A stretch of DNA of 64,000 nt from Promicromonospora sp042731755 (lineage in GTDB: Bacteria > Actinomycetota > Actinomycetes > Actinomycetales > Cellulomonadaceae), in the NCBI RefSeq assembly GCF_042731755.1, contig NZ_JBHWLR010000013.1, positions 1 through 64,000 on the forward strand, read 5' to 3'. Position numbers and translations under genes: made by a program. Below the pieces are notes generated by a model. The model was not told where the DNA came from. It searched no databases and saw only the letters and a list, made by a program, of their open reading frames with translations. Position 1 is the first letter of the stretch. Each line of letters opens with the position of its first letter. This document shows, piece by piece, positions 17,933-26,630 of the stretch.

Positions 17933-18976
17933 GTGTCCGCCGCCGTCCGGTACCCCGCCCGGGACGCCCGGGTGCAGGGCCTGCCGGAGCTGTCCGGGAC
18001 GGGCCGCACCCTGGTGATGGGTGTGGTCAACGTCACCCCGGACTCGTTCTCGGACGGCGGCGAGTGGTTCGAGCCGTCCGCCGCCGTCGCGCACGGGCTG
18101 GAGCTGCTCGGCGAGGGCGCGGACATCCTCGACGTGGGCGGCGAGTCCACCCGGCCGGGGTCCGTGCGGGTGCCGCAGGACCAGGAGCTGGCACGGGTGC
18201 TGCCCGTGATCGAGCGGCTCGCCGCGCGCGGCGCCGTCGTGAGCGTGGACACCACGCGTGCGGCCGTCGCCGAGCGGGCGGTGGCTGCGGGCGCCCGCAT
18301 CGTGAACGACGTCTCGGGCGGCCTCGCGGACCCCGAGATGGGCCGCGCGGTCGCCGAGACCGGCGCCGCGTACGTGGCGATGCACTGGCGCGGGCACGCC
18401 GACGTCATGGACGACCTCGAGGTGTACGACGACGTCGTGGCCGACGTCCGCGACGAGCTCGCGGCACGCATGGCCGCGCTGTACGACGACGGGGTCCGGC
18501 CCGAGCAGCTGATCCTCGACCCGGGGCTCGGCTTCGCCAAGGCCGGCGTGCTCAACTGGCCGCTGCTGGCCCACCTCGACGCGCTCCACGAGCTCGGCCG
18601 CCCGGTGCTCGTCGGCGCGTCCCGCAAACGGTTCCTGGGCCACCTGCTCGCCGACCCGGCGGGGCGCCCGGCGCCGCCGCGGGCGCGCGACGACGCGACG
18701 GCCGCGATCTCGGCGCTGTCGGCCGCCGCGGGCGCCTGGTGCGTGCGCGTGCACACCGTCCGGGCGAGCGCCGACGCCGTCAAGGTCGCCGCCGCGTGGA
18801 CCGCCGCGGACGGCGCGGCCCGGGTAGGGTCACCGGGTACTTCTTCCCCTTCCGCACCGGAGGCATTGACTTCCACCGTGGCCTTGACCACAGAATCGTG
18901 GACGGCCGGGGGACAAGACATGCCAACCTGGCAGGATTCCGGTGCACGCAAAGACGATGGGGGAGGACCACGGTGA
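17933..18976 (+). CDS. folP: Dihydropteroate synthase with C-terminal extension
   Basis: A 347-residue enzyme joining p-aminobenzoate to the pterin diphosphate. It is the target family of sulfonamides. Signatures are MGVVNVTPDSFSDGGEW, DILDVGGESTRPGS, VSVDTTRAAVAERAV, the ILDPGLGFAK motif and LVGASRKRFLG. GGGAAG at 17922-17927 favours the GTG at 17933 over the one at 17927. The DHPS domain ends near 18815. The remaining 50 or so residues (Ser/Thr/Asp-rich, ending KDDGGGPR) are not part of the family, and the DNA there is less GC-biased and promoter-like. The stop overlaps the folB-folK GTG by 4 nt (GTGA). Confidence 0.92.
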   Translation: MSAAVRYPARDARVQGLPELSGTGRTLVMGVVNVTPDSFSDGGEWFEPSAAVAHGLELLGEGADILDVGGESTRPGSVRVPQDQELARVLPVIERLAARGAVVSVDTTRAAVAERAVAAGARIVNDVSGGLADPEMGRAVAETGAAYVAMHWRGHADVMDDLEVYDDVVADVRDELAARMAALYDDGVRPEQLILDPGLGFAKAGVLNWPLLAHLDALHELGRPVLVGASRKRFLGHLLADPAGRPAPPRARDDATAAISALSAAAGAWCVRVHTVRASADAVKVAAAWTAADGAARVGSPGTSSPSAPEALTSTVALTTESWTAGGQDMPTWQDSGARKDDGGGPR

Positions 18977-21621
18977 CCACAGCGTTCGGAACGGGCGTCA
19001 CAGGCCCGGACGGCCGCGCGCTGGACCAGATCCAGCTGAGCGGCGTGAGCGCGCGGGGGTACCACGGTGTGCTGCCGTCGGAACGGCAGACGGGCCAGGA
19101 GTTCCGGGCCGACGTCGTGCTGTACATGGACACGCGCCCGGCGGCCGCCGGTGACGACCTGGCACAGACCGTGAGCTACGCGGACGTCGCGGCGGACGTC
19201 CACGACATCCTGAAGGGCGACCCCGCCGACCTGATCGAGACGGTCGCGGAGCGCATCGCCGCAGCGGTGCTGGCCCGCCCGCAGATCGAGGCGGTGGACG
19301 TGCGGGTGCACAAGCCGCACGCGCCGATCCCGGTGCCGTTCGCCGACGTCGAGGTGGCCATCCGCCGCGACCGCACGCGCATGCCCGTCGTGGCGGTGCC
19401 GGCGGCGCTGCTCGCCGCCGGCGCGGCGCCCGAGCCCGCGGCCGAGCCGGCCCCGGCCGAGACGCCCGAGCCGCAGGACTTCGAGCCCGTGGCCCGGCCC
19501 GTCGCCGAGGAGCCGGAGCAGTTCCGGCCCGAGCCGTACGAGCCCTACCAGCCGGCCGAGCCCTACCAGGCGCCCGAGCCGTACCAGGCCCCCGAGCCCT
19601 ATCAGGCCGAGGCGTACCAGGCTGCCGAGCAGTACCCGGCCGCCGAGCAGTTCCAGGCCCCCGAGTCCTACCAGCCGGCCGAGCCGGCGCAGTTCGCCGC
19701 CGAGCCGTTCGAGGCGGAGCCGCTCGTGGACCGGGTGCCGGCCGTGGCGCCCGCCCCGCCGCTCGCGGAGGAGCCCGAACCGCTCCCGCAGCCCGAGCTC
19801 ATCGCACCCGAGCCGCTCCAGGTCATCCCGGCGCCGTGGGAGCTGCAGGCCGAGGCCCCGGCGCAGGCCGAGCAGCGGGACGTCCCCGGCAAGGAGCCGG
19901 TGTTCCAGCAGCCCGAGCCTTTCCAGCCCGAGCAGGCGTTCCAGCCCGAGCCCGCGTTCGAGCCGATCCAGCAGTACGAGTCCGTCCAGGGGCTCGACCA
20001 GCGGCCCGGGATCGACCAGCACAACAGCTTCGACCAGCAGCTGCAGCAGTTCGAGCAGCCGTCTTACGACCAGGCCCAGCAGGGCTTCGAGCCGCAGGCG
20101 TACGAGCAGCCGCGGCGCGACGCCCAGCCGAACCAGTACGACCAGATGTTCGAGCCGCAGTACGACCAGGGCGACATGGAGGCGACCCGGGTCTCGGCGG
20201 CCGTCCCCGACTCCGCCGTCGGGCAGCCCGAGCCGGCGTTCGCGCAGGAGCAGTACGCCCAGGAGCAGCCGTACCAGGCCGAGCCCCGCGACCGGTTCGA
20301 CGAGGTGCCCGCCGGGTACGTGGACGTGGTTATCGCGATCGGCGCGAACCTCGGCGACCCGCAGGCGACCATGCGGTCGGCCGTCGCCGAGCTGGACCGC
20401 GTGCCCGGCGTGCAGATCACCGACGTGTCGCCGCTGGCCCGCACGGCCGCCGTCGGCGGTCCGGAGGACCAGCCCGACTACCTCAACGCCGTGCTGCTGG
20501 CCCGCACCACTCTCGCGGCGCGGGGGCTGCTGCAGGCCTGCCAGGAGGTCGAGAACCTGCACGGCCGCACCCGCGAGGAGCGCTGGGGCGCCCGCACGCT
20601 CGACGTCGACCTGATCACCTACGGCACCCTGACCGACTCCGCCGAGGACATCGAGATCCCGCACCCCCGCGCGCACGAGCGCGCCTTCGTGCTGGAGCCC
20701 TGGTCGCAGATCGCGCCGGACGCGGTGCTGCCCGGCCTGGGCGGCGGACCCGTGGCCCAGCTCGCGGCGACGGCACCCGACCGGACCGGCATCCGCTGGC
20801 TCGCCCTCGACTGGCTGACCGACCCCGAGCCCGAGCAGGGCGGCGGGGTCACCGGCTCCGGCCACCCCGCGGTGCCGGACGACGGCGGGCAGGACGCGCA
20901 CGTCGCCGAGATGCCGCCGGCCCTTCCGCCGTCGCTCCCGCCGAGCGGGCGCCCGCAGGCCTCACCCGGCGGTCCCGTGGTCGAGGTGCCGGGCGGCGGC
21001 CAGCCGCAGGCGCACCACAGCGGCCCGGTCGACCTGGACCCCGGCCACCCGCAGGGCTACCCCAGCGGACAGGTGCCGGGTCCCGGCGGTTCCGTGCCCA
21101 TCCCGCACCAGGCGCAGCAGGTGGCTCCCGCGGCCCCGCGTCCGGCCGCGCCGATCGGCGTGCCCGGCAGCGGGTCCGTCGTGCCGCCGCCCGAGGAGGC
21201 GCTCGTCCCGGCCCCGCCGGTGCCGATCGCGCCCCGCGCGGTCCGGGACACGGCCCACGAGGACCCGGAGCGCGAACAGCTGCCCCCGGCGTCGTCGGCG
21301 CCGGCCAAGCCGGTCTTCGCCCCGGTCAACCCGTCGCGGCAGCAGAGCGGGGTGTTCCCGCCCATGGGCGGCGCGCCGCAGGAGCCGGCCGCGCCGGTGT
21401 TCGCCCCGGTCGGCACGCCGCAGAACGGTGCGCCGGAGCCGGCCCAGAACGGCCACTCCGCCGGCCACTCCAACGGGATCCGGGACACCTACGACAACGA
21501 CCACACCGTGATCCGGGTGCCGGGCTACGCGACCGAGCAGTCGCTCCCGGCGTCGGACGGCCCGATCGACTCCGTGCCCTCGTGGGTGCCGGTCCGGGAC
21601 GAGCGGGGGCGCGACGCCTGA
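18973..21621 (+). CDS. folK: FolB-FolK fusion: dihydroneopterin aldolase + HPPK with long disordered linker
   Basis: One continuous 882-residue frame. Residues 1-140 are dihydroneopterin aldolase (IQLSGVSARGYHGVLPSE, SYADVAADVHDIL, VDVRVHKPHAPIPVPFADV). Residues about 450-620 are 6-hydroxymethyl-dihydropterin pyrophosphokinase (VVIAIGANLGDPQATMRSAV, then EERWGARTLDVDLI, then IPHPRAHERAFVLEPW). They are joined by about 310 residues of Pro/Glu/Gln/Tyr-rich low-complexity sequence with EPYQAPEPYQ-type repeats. A Pro/Gly-rich tail of about 260 residues follows. The two enzymes act at successive steps before FolP, whose gene overlaps by 4 nt. FolB-FolK fusions are known. A linker of this length is unusual. 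No stop or frameshift breaks the frame. Confidence 0.9.
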   Translation: MTTAFGTGVTGPDGRALDQIQLSGVSARGYHGVLPSERQTGQEFRADVVLYMDTRPAAAGDDLAQTVSYADVAADVHDILKGDPADLIETVAERIAAAVLARPQIEAVDVRVHKPHAPIPVPFADVEVAIRRDRTRMPVVAVPAALLAAGAAPEPAAEPAPAETPEPQDFEPVARPVAEEPEQFRPEPYEPYQPAEPYQAPEPYQAPEPYQAEAYQAAEQYPAAEQFQAPESYQPAEPAQFAAEPFEAEPLVDRVPAVAPAPPLAEEPEPLPQPELIAPEPLQVIPAPWELQAEAPAQAEQRDVPGKEPVFQQPEPFQPEQAFQPEPAFEPIQQYESVQGLDQRPGIDQHNSFDQQLQQFEQPSYDQAQQGFEPQAYEQPRRDAQPNQYDQMFEPQYDQGDMEATRVSAAVPDSAVGQPEPAFAQEQYAQEQPYQAEPRDRFDEVPAGYVDVVIAIGANLGDPQATMRSAVAELDRVPGVQITDVSPLARTAAVGGPEDQPDYLNAVLLARTTLAARGLLQACQEVENLHGRTREERWGARTLDVDLITYGTLTDSAEDIEIPHPRAHERAFVLEPWSQIAPDAVLPGLGGGPVAQLAATAPDRTGIRWLALDWLTDPEPEQGGGVTGSGHPAVPDDGGQDAHVAEMPPALPPSLPPSGRPQASPGGPVVEVPGGGQPQAHHSGPVDLDPGHPQGYPSGQVPGPGGSVPIPHQAQQVAPAAPRPAAPIGVPGSGSVVPPPEEALVPAPPVPIAPRAVRDTAHEDPEREQLPPASSAPAKPVFAPVNPSRQQSGVFPPMGGAPQEPAAPVFAPVGTPQNGAPEPAQNGHSAGHSNGIRDTYDNDHTVIRVPGYATEQSLPASDGPIDSVPSWVPVRDERGRDA
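19531..19700 (+). repeat. Short in-frame repeats encoding (E)PYQ(A)PE units
   Basis: The linker of the FolB-FolK protein contains tandem, imperfect 15-18-nt units encoding EPYEPYQPAE, EPYQAPEPYQ, EAYQAAEQYP and similar. Third positions vary between copies, so the peptide pattern is better kept than the DNA. Confidence 0.7.
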
Positions 21622-21622
21622 C

Positions 21623-22108
21623 ATGCGCAGAACCCCGGTCAGATCCCTGATCGCAGTCCTGGTCGCGGTCGCGGTCGTCGGTTGGCTCGTGCTGCGTGCC
21701 CTCGAGGCGCGCGCCGTGTACCTCCCGGTGGTGCCGTGGCTCGTCGACGTCGCGATCCTGGCGCTGGCCGGGGCGATCTTCTGGCTGGGGTGGGGCGTGC
21801 GGGCCTACCAGAGGGGCAAGCGGCCCAACCTCGACGGCATCCGGGCCGCCCGGACGCTCGTCCTGGCGAAGGCCGCCGCCCTGACCGGGTCCCTGCTGGG
21901 CGGCTGGTACCTGGCGCAGGTGCTGGTGGTGCTGGGCGACCTCGCGATCGAGCCGCGCCGGGACCGCGCGGTGGCTGCCGGGGTCGCCGTGCTGTGCTCG
22001 GTGGCGCTCGCCGTGGTCGGCCTGGTCGTGGAGAAGTTCTGCGAGCTGCCCCCGTCCGACAAGGACCGGAGCGGCTCCGAGGAGGGCGAGTCCCCGGCGC
22101 CTGCCTGA
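21623..22108 (+). CDS. DUF3180 membrane protein
   Basis: A 161-residue integral membrane protein with four predicted helices. They start at about residues 9 (LIAVLVAVAVVGWLVL), 36 (WLVDVAILALAGAIFWLGWG), 75 (LVLAKAAALTGSLLGGWYL) and 115 (VAAGVAVLCSVALAVVGLVV). The segment RPNLDGIRAARTLVLAKAAALTGSLLGGWY is typical of DUF3180, an actinobacterial family of unknown function that regularly follows folK. The tail is Ser/Asp/Glu-rich. The ATG lies 1 nt after the folK stop. Confidence 0.88.
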   Translation: MRRTPVRSLIAVLVAVAVVGWLVLRALEARAVYLPVVPWLVDVAILALAGAIFWLGWGVRAYQRGKRPNLDGIRAARTLVLAKAAALTGSLLGGWYLAQVLVVLGDLAIEPRRDRAVAAGVAVLCSVALAVVGLVVEKFCELPPSDKDRSGSEEGESPAPA

Positions 22109-22152
22109 CGCCTCGCTACCCACCGGCACGGGTCTGCGGAACAATGGCCAAC

Positions 22153-22635
22153 ATGACCAGCCCATTCGAACCGCACGACGTGACCTGGAACCGCGTGTCC
22201 CCGCGGCTCGTGACGGCCCGCCTCGTCCCGGGCACCATCAGCCTCGGGATCCCGCTGGTCGTGGGCGTGGTGCTCGCGGTCACCGTGAGCCCCTGGTTCT
22301 GGATCCTCGCCGGGGTGCCGGCCGTCTTCCTGCTGTGGTCGTTCCTCCTGGTCCCGCGCCAGGTCCGGGCGATCGGGTACGCCGAGCGCGACGACGACCT
22401 GCTCATCCGCAAGGGCGTCATGTTCCGCTCGATGGTCGTGGTGCCCTACGGCCGCATGCAGTACGTGGACGTCGAGGCGGGGCCGCTCGACCGCAGGCTG
22501 GGCCTGGCCAAGGTGCAGCTCCACACGGCGTCCGTCGGCACGGACGCCCAGATCCCGGGCCTGCCCCCGGACGAGGCGGCACGCCTGCGCGACCGCCTGG
22601 CGTCCCGTGGCGAGGCCCGGCTGGCGGGGCTGTGA
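22153..22635 (+). CDS. Bacterial PH-domain membrane protein (YdbS-like)
   Basis: A 160-residue protein with two membrane segments (LVPGTISLGIPLVVGVVLAV and FWILAGVPAVFLLWSFLLVP). A bPH2 domain follows, with YAERDDDLLIRKGVMFRS, VPYGRMQYVDVEAGPLDRRLGL and the closing LHTASVGTDAQIPGL. AACAAT followed by seven bases and ATG suggests a leaderless start at 22153. An ATG at 22144 in the same frame is the alternative. The next gene encodes a larger protein with related PH domains, and the pair mirrors ydbS-ydbT of Bacillus. The role is unknown. Confidence 0.87.
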   Translation: MTSPFEPHDVTWNRVSPRLVTARLVPGTISLGIPLVVGVVLAVTVSPWFWILAGVPAVFLLWSFLLVPRQVRAIGYAERDDDLLIRKGVMFRSMVVVPYGRMQYVDVEAGPLDRRLGLAKVQLHTASVGTDAQIPGLPPDEAARLRDRLASRGEARLAGL

Positions 22636-22637
22636 GC

Positions 22638-24206
22638 ATGCCCGAGCACGACGTCGACCCGGCGCGCTCCGCCTTCGACGGCCTCGGACCGGACTCGCCC
22701 GAGACGCTGGAGTGGCGCCGCGTGCACCCGATCACCCCGCTGGTGCGGGGCTGGGCGGTGGTCGGCGCGGCCGTCGTGATCCTGGGGCAGCAGAGCCTCG
22801 AGGGCGGGCCGCGCGGCGGCCTCCTCGCCCTGGTGTCCAGCGAGTACTGGTGGACGCTGCTGGCCGCCCTGGCGGCCGTGGCCCTCGTGGGCTGGGGCTA
22901 CTCGGCGCTGGCCTGGCGCATGACGACGTTCGCCGTCGGCGAGCAGACCGTGCACCTGCGGCGCGGCATCCTGTTCCGGCAGCAGCGGCACGCGCGGCTC
23001 GACCGCCTGCAGTCGGTGGACATCCGGCAGCCGCTCGTGGCCCGGTTCTTCGGGCTGTGCGAGCTCACGCTCGAGACGGCGGGCGGCACGGACTCCGGCG
23101 TGGCCATCGGGTTCCTCAAGGGCGCCGACGCCGACGAGCTGCGCGCCGAGCTCCTCGCCCGCGCGGCGGGTCTCAAGGTGGGCGGCACGCGGCACGTGGC
23201 CGACGCCGCCCCGGCTCCGTCCGACGTGGTGACCGCTCCCGTTCCGGAAGGGACGGAGCTGGACGCAGCACCGCAGGACGCCGGGCAGCCGGCGCAGCCC
23301 CTGCCCGCCGCCAGCCTCGAGGCGCCCCAGGTGCCCGTCCTGACCGTGCCCCTGGGCCGGCTCATCGCCTCGGTGGTGCGCTCGGGGGCGATGATCACGC
23401 TGCTCCTGTGGGCGCTCGGCGTGGTGGTGGTCATGATCGTCACGGGCGAGTTCGCCGTCATCTCCGCCTCGCTGCCCGCCGTGCTGGGCGCGGGCGGGTA
23501 CCTGTTCAACCGGCTGACCGGCGAGTTCGACTTCCGGGTGGCCATCTCGCCCGACGGCGTCCGGCTGCGGCACGGCATGCTCGAGACCCGGTCCCAGACC
23601 ATCCCGCCCGGCCGCGTGCAGGCCGTCCGCCTGGTGCAGAGCCTGCTGTGGCGGGACCGCGACTGGTGGCGCGTGCAGGTGAACGTGGCCGGCTACGGCG
23701 GCGAGAGCGAGGAGAAGAACAGCGTGCTGCTCCCGGTCGGCACCCGCGAGGAGGCGCTGACCGTGCTCTCCCTCGTGCTGCCCGACCTCGGCGTCGACGA
23801 GCCGCGCCGCGTCCTGGACGCGGGCCTGGACGGCGACTCCCGCACGGAGAGCGCCTACGTCACGGCGCCCCGGCGGACCCGCATACTGGACCCGGTGGCG
23901 TGGCGCCGCAACGGGTTCACCGTGACCGGCCGCGCGCTGCTGCTGCGCCGGGGCCGCGTGGTGAAGGTGCTGGACGTCGTGCCGCACGAGCGGACGCAGT
24001 CCCTGGCCGTGAGCCAGGGGCCGTGGCAGCGCCGGCTGGGCGTGGCGTCGTTCCAGGTGCACTCCACGGAGGGCCCGGTGCACCCCGAGGTGCCGCATCT
24101 CGAGGCCGCCGACGCGGCGCTGCTGATGACCGAGCAGGCCCGGCGTGCGCGCACCGCGCGTGCGGCGGCGGGCCCCGAACGATGGATGGAACGACAGGGG
24201 GAGTGA
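22638..24206 (+). CDS. PH-domain membrane protein (YdbT-like)
   Basis: A 522-residue membrane protein. It has two helices near the N-terminus (VVGAAVVILG, LLAALAAVALVGWGYSALAW) and two more in the middle (ITLLLWALGVVVVMIVTGEF, SASLPAVLGAGGYLF). Repeated bPH2 motifs read LRRGILFRQQRHARLDRLQSVDI, LRHGMLETRSQTIPPGRVQAVRL and LRRGRVVKVLDVVPHERTQSL. This is the YdbT layout, the larger partner of YdbS. The start overlaps the previous gene: GTG at 22632 (GTGA overlap) or ATG at 22638. I prefer the ATG because GGCGGGG is then suitably spaced. Confidence 0.87.
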   Translation: MPEHDVDPARSAFDGLGPDSPETLEWRRVHPITPLVRGWAVVGAAVVILGQQSLEGGPRGGLLALVSSEYWWTLLAALAAVALVGWGYSALAWRMTTFAVGEQTVHLRRGILFRQQRHARLDRLQSVDIRQPLVARFFGLCELTLETAGGTDSGVAIGFLKGADADELRAELLARAAGLKVGGTRHVADAAPAPSDVVTAPVPEGTELDAAPQDAGQPAQPLPAASLEAPQVPVLTVPLGRLIASVVRSGAMITLLLWALGVVVVMIVTGEFAVISASLPAVLGAGGYLFNRLTGEFDFRVAISPDGVRLRHGMLETRSQTIPPGRVQAVRLVQSLLWRDRDWWRVQVNVAGYGGESEEKNSVLLPVGTREEALTVLSLVLPDLGVDEPRRVLDAGLDGDSRTESAYVTAPRRTRILDPVAWRRNGFTVTGRALLLRRGRVVKVLDVVPHERTQSLAVSQGPWQRRLGVASFQVHSTEGPVHPEVPHLEAADAALLMTEQARRARTARAAAGPERWMERQGE

Positions 24207-24209
24207 CCG

Positions 24210-25184
24210 TTGAGTGACCCCGACGAGGCGGGCCGCCGGCCCGGCAGGCTGGGCGTCGGTGTGGTGGGCGCGGGGCGCGTGGGCGCGGTGCTCGCCAACG
24301 CGCTGCGGGCCGCGGGACACGCCGTGGTCGGCGCGAGCGGCATCTCGGAGGACTCCCGGGAGCGCATCGAGACGCTCCTGCCCGGCGTCCCCAACCTCGA
24401 GGTGCCCGACGTCGTGGAGCGGGCCGAGCTGGTCCTGCTCGCCGTCCCCGACGACGCCCTGGGCCCCCTGGTCTCCGGCCTTGCCGACACCGGGGCCTGG
24501 CAGCCGGGCCAGCTCGCGATCCACACGTCGGGCCGCTACGGGACCGCCGTCCTGGAGCCCGCCCGGCTGGGCGGCGCGATCCCGCTCGCGATCCACCCCG
24601 CCATGACGTTCACCGGGACCAGCCTGGACCTGGCGCGCCTGGAGGGCTGCACGTTCGCGGTGACCGCGCCCGCGCCCGTGCTGCCCATCGGGCAGGCGCT
24701 CGTGGTCGAGATCGGCGGCGAGCCCGTGGTCGTGGACGAGCAGGCGCGCCCGCTGTACCACGCGGCCCTCGCGCACGGTGCGAACCACCTCGTGGTGCTC
24801 GTCGCGCAGGCCGCGCAGGCGCTGGAGGCGGCCGGCGTCGAGCTGCCGGGGCGGGTGCTCGCGCCGCTGCTGTCGGCGGCCCTGGAGCAGGCCACGCGGT
24901 CGGCGGACGCGCGCGACGGCGTCGGGCCGGGCGCCATCTCCGCGCTCACCGGACCGGTCTCCCGGGGCGACGTCGGCACCGTGCGCAGCCACCTGACCGA
25001 GCTGAGCGCGCTGGCCGCCGCCAGCGGCGCCACCGACATCCCCGACAGCTACACCGAGCTCGCCCGCGGGGCCACGCGCCGCGCGCTGGCGAGCCACCGC
25101 ATCGGCGACACCGCCGCACAGGCCCTGCTGGACGCGCTCGACGGCGCCAGCGGGGAGTCGCACGCCGGAAGGAAGACATCATGA
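24210..25184 (+). CDS. Rossmann-like/DUF2520 protein
   Basis: A 324-residue predicted oxidoreductase. An N-terminal NAD(P)-binding Rossmann fold (LGVGVVGAGRVGAVLANALRAAGH) is followed by a DUF2520 helical domain (LYHAALAHGANHLVVLVAQA, ALTGPVSRGDVGTVRSHL). The family is related to F420-NADP oxidoreductase and ketopantoate reductase folds and often stands next to panC, as here, but its reaction is not established. The start is a TTG at 24210 preceded by GGGGGAG. No ATG or GTG fits better. Its stop overlaps the panC ATG. Confidence 0.87.
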   Translation: MSDPDEAGRRPGRLGVGVVGAGRVGAVLANALRAAGHAVVGASGISEDSRERIETLLPGVPNLEVPDVVERAELVLLAVPDDALGPLVSGLADTGAWQPGQLAIHTSGRYGTAVLEPARLGGAIPLAIHPAMTFTGTSLDLARLEGCTFAVTAPAPVLPIGQALVVEIGGEPVVVDEQARPLYHAALAHGANHLVVLVAQAAQALEAAGVELPGRVLAPLLSAALEQATRSADARDGVGPGAISALTGPVSRGDVGTVRSHLTELSALAAASGATDIPDSYTELARGATRRALASHRIGDTAAQALLDALDGASGESHAGRKTS

Positions 25185-26119
25185 CCACGACCCCGTCCGG
25201 TGCGGAGACCACGCAGCGCACCCCGCTCGTGGTCCGCACCCGCCCCGAGCTGCAGGACGCGCAGATGCGCTGGGCCCTCACCGGATCCGTGGAGGGTGCC
25301 GACGCCGGGCCGGGGCAGCGCGCCGTCGTCATGACCATGGGCGCGCTGCACGAGGGCCACCTGGAGCTCGTGCGCCGGGCGCGCACGGAGGCCGGGCCGA
25401 ACGGCCAGGTGGTCGTCACCATCTTCGTCAACCCGCTCCAGTTCGGGGCGGGCGAGGACCTGGAGAAGTACCCGCGCGACCTGGACGGCGACGTCGCGAA
25501 GCTGGCCGGCGTCGGGGCCGACGTCGTCTTCGCGCCCACGCCCGACGTCGTCTACCCGGACGGCGACCCCGTGGTGCGGGTCTCCGCCGGACGGATCGGG
25601 GAGGTGCTGGAGGGCGCGTCCCGCCCCGGGCACCTGGACGGCGTGCTCACCGTGGTGCTCAAGCTGATGCACCTGGTGCGGCCCGACGTCGCGCTGTTCG
25701 GCGAGAAGGACGCCCAGCAGCTCCTGGCCGTCCGCCGGATGGTGCGCGACCTGGAGGTGCCGGTCGAGGTGGTGGGCGTGCCGACGGTGCGCGAGGGCGA
25801 CGGCCTGGCCCTGTCCTCGCGCAACGCCTACCTCTCGCCGGGGGAGCGCGAACAGGCCCTGGCGCTGTCGCGCGCGCTGCGGGCGGGGGCGGCGGCCGCG
25901 GACCGCGGGGCCCCGGGTGTGATCAACGACGCGCGCGAAGTGCTGGACGGCGCCGACGGCGTCGTGGTCGACTACCTGGCGCTCGTCGATCCGGTGACCG
26001 TGGACGCGGTCACCGACGACTTCTCCGGCCCCGCGCTGCTGCTCGTGGCCGCACGGGTGGGTTCCACCCGACTGATCGACAACCAGGCCGTCGAGGTCTC
26101 GCCCGAGGTCCAGAGGTAA
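25181..26119 (+). CDS. panC: Pantothenate synthetase
   Basis: A 312-residue ATP-dependent ligase joining pantoate and beta-alanine. Signatures are TMGALHEGHLELVRRAR (the HxGH nucleotide motif), TIFVNPLQFGAGEDLEKYPR, the FGEKDAQQLLAVRRMVRDL block and AREGDGLALSSRNAYLS-like VREGDGLALSSRN. The ATG overlaps the upstream stop (ATGA), and panD follows 4 nt downstream, so both vitamin B5 precursors are made from one transcript. There is an extra N-terminal segment of about 15 residues. Confidence 0.95.
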   Translation: MTTTPSGAETTQRTPLVVRTRPELQDAQMRWALTGSVEGADAGPGQRAVVMTMGALHEGHLELVRRARTEAGPNGQVVVTIFVNPLQFGAGEDLEKYPRDLDGDVAKLAGVGADVVFAPTPDVVYPDGDPVVRVSAGRIGEVLEGASRPGHLDGVLTVVLKLMHLVRPDVALFGEKDAQQLLAVRRMVRDLEVPVEVVGVPTVREGDGLALSSRNAYLSPGEREQALALSRALRAGAAAADRGAPGVINDAREVLDGADGVVVDYLALVDPVTVDAVTDDFSGPALLLVAARVGSTRLIDNQAVEVSPEVQR

Positions 26120-26123
26120 CACC

Positions 26124-26630
26124 ATGAGCACCACCGAGCACCGTCCGCCCGTCGGCCGCCCCGCCTCGCTGCAGCGGCCGATGATGATCTCCAAGATCCA
26201 CCGCGCCACCGTGACGCAGGCGGACCTGCACTACGTCGGTTCCATCACCGTGGACGCCGACCTGCTCGACGCCGCCGACCTCGTGCCCGGCCAGCAGGTC
26301 GACGTGGTCGACGTGACCAACGGCGCCCGGCTGACCACCTACGTGATCCCCGGCGAGCCCGGCTCCGGCCAGATCTGCATCAACGGCGCGGCGGCCCACC
26401 TGGTCAGCCCGGGCGACGTCGTCATCCTCATCGGCTACGGCATGCTCTCGGACCACGACGCGCGCACGTTCCTGCCGCACGTCGTGTTCGTCGACGGGGA
26501 CAACCGCATCGTCGAGATCAACGACGAGCCCGGGCACGTGCCCGACGGCTACGGGCTGGAGGAGAGCGGCCTGCCGATCGAGCCGTTCCAGCACGCGGGC
26601 CTGGTGCGCACGGCGTCGGGCCGGGCGTGA
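26124..26630 (+). CDS. panD: Aspartate 1-decarboxylase
   Basis: A 168-residue proenzyme that makes beta-alanine for PanC. It self-cleaves between G39 and S40 in HYVGSITVDADLLDAADL, generating the pyruvoyl cofactor on S40. The core SKIHRATVTQADLHY, the INGAAAHLVSPGDVVILIGYG strand and the C-terminus are conserved. Relative to typical PanD (cleavage at 24/25) there are about 15-19 extra N-terminal residues and a C-terminal tail. The 3' end overlaps nadB by 4 nt (GTGA). Confidence 0.95.
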   Translation: MSTTEHRPPVGRPASLQRPMMISKIHRATVTQADLHYVGSITVDADLLDAADLVPGQQVDVVDVTNGARLTTYVIPGEPGSGQICINGAAAHLVSPGDVVILIGYGMLSDHDARTFLPHVVFVDGDNRIVEINDEPGHVPDGYGLEESGLPIEPFQHAGLVRTASGRA

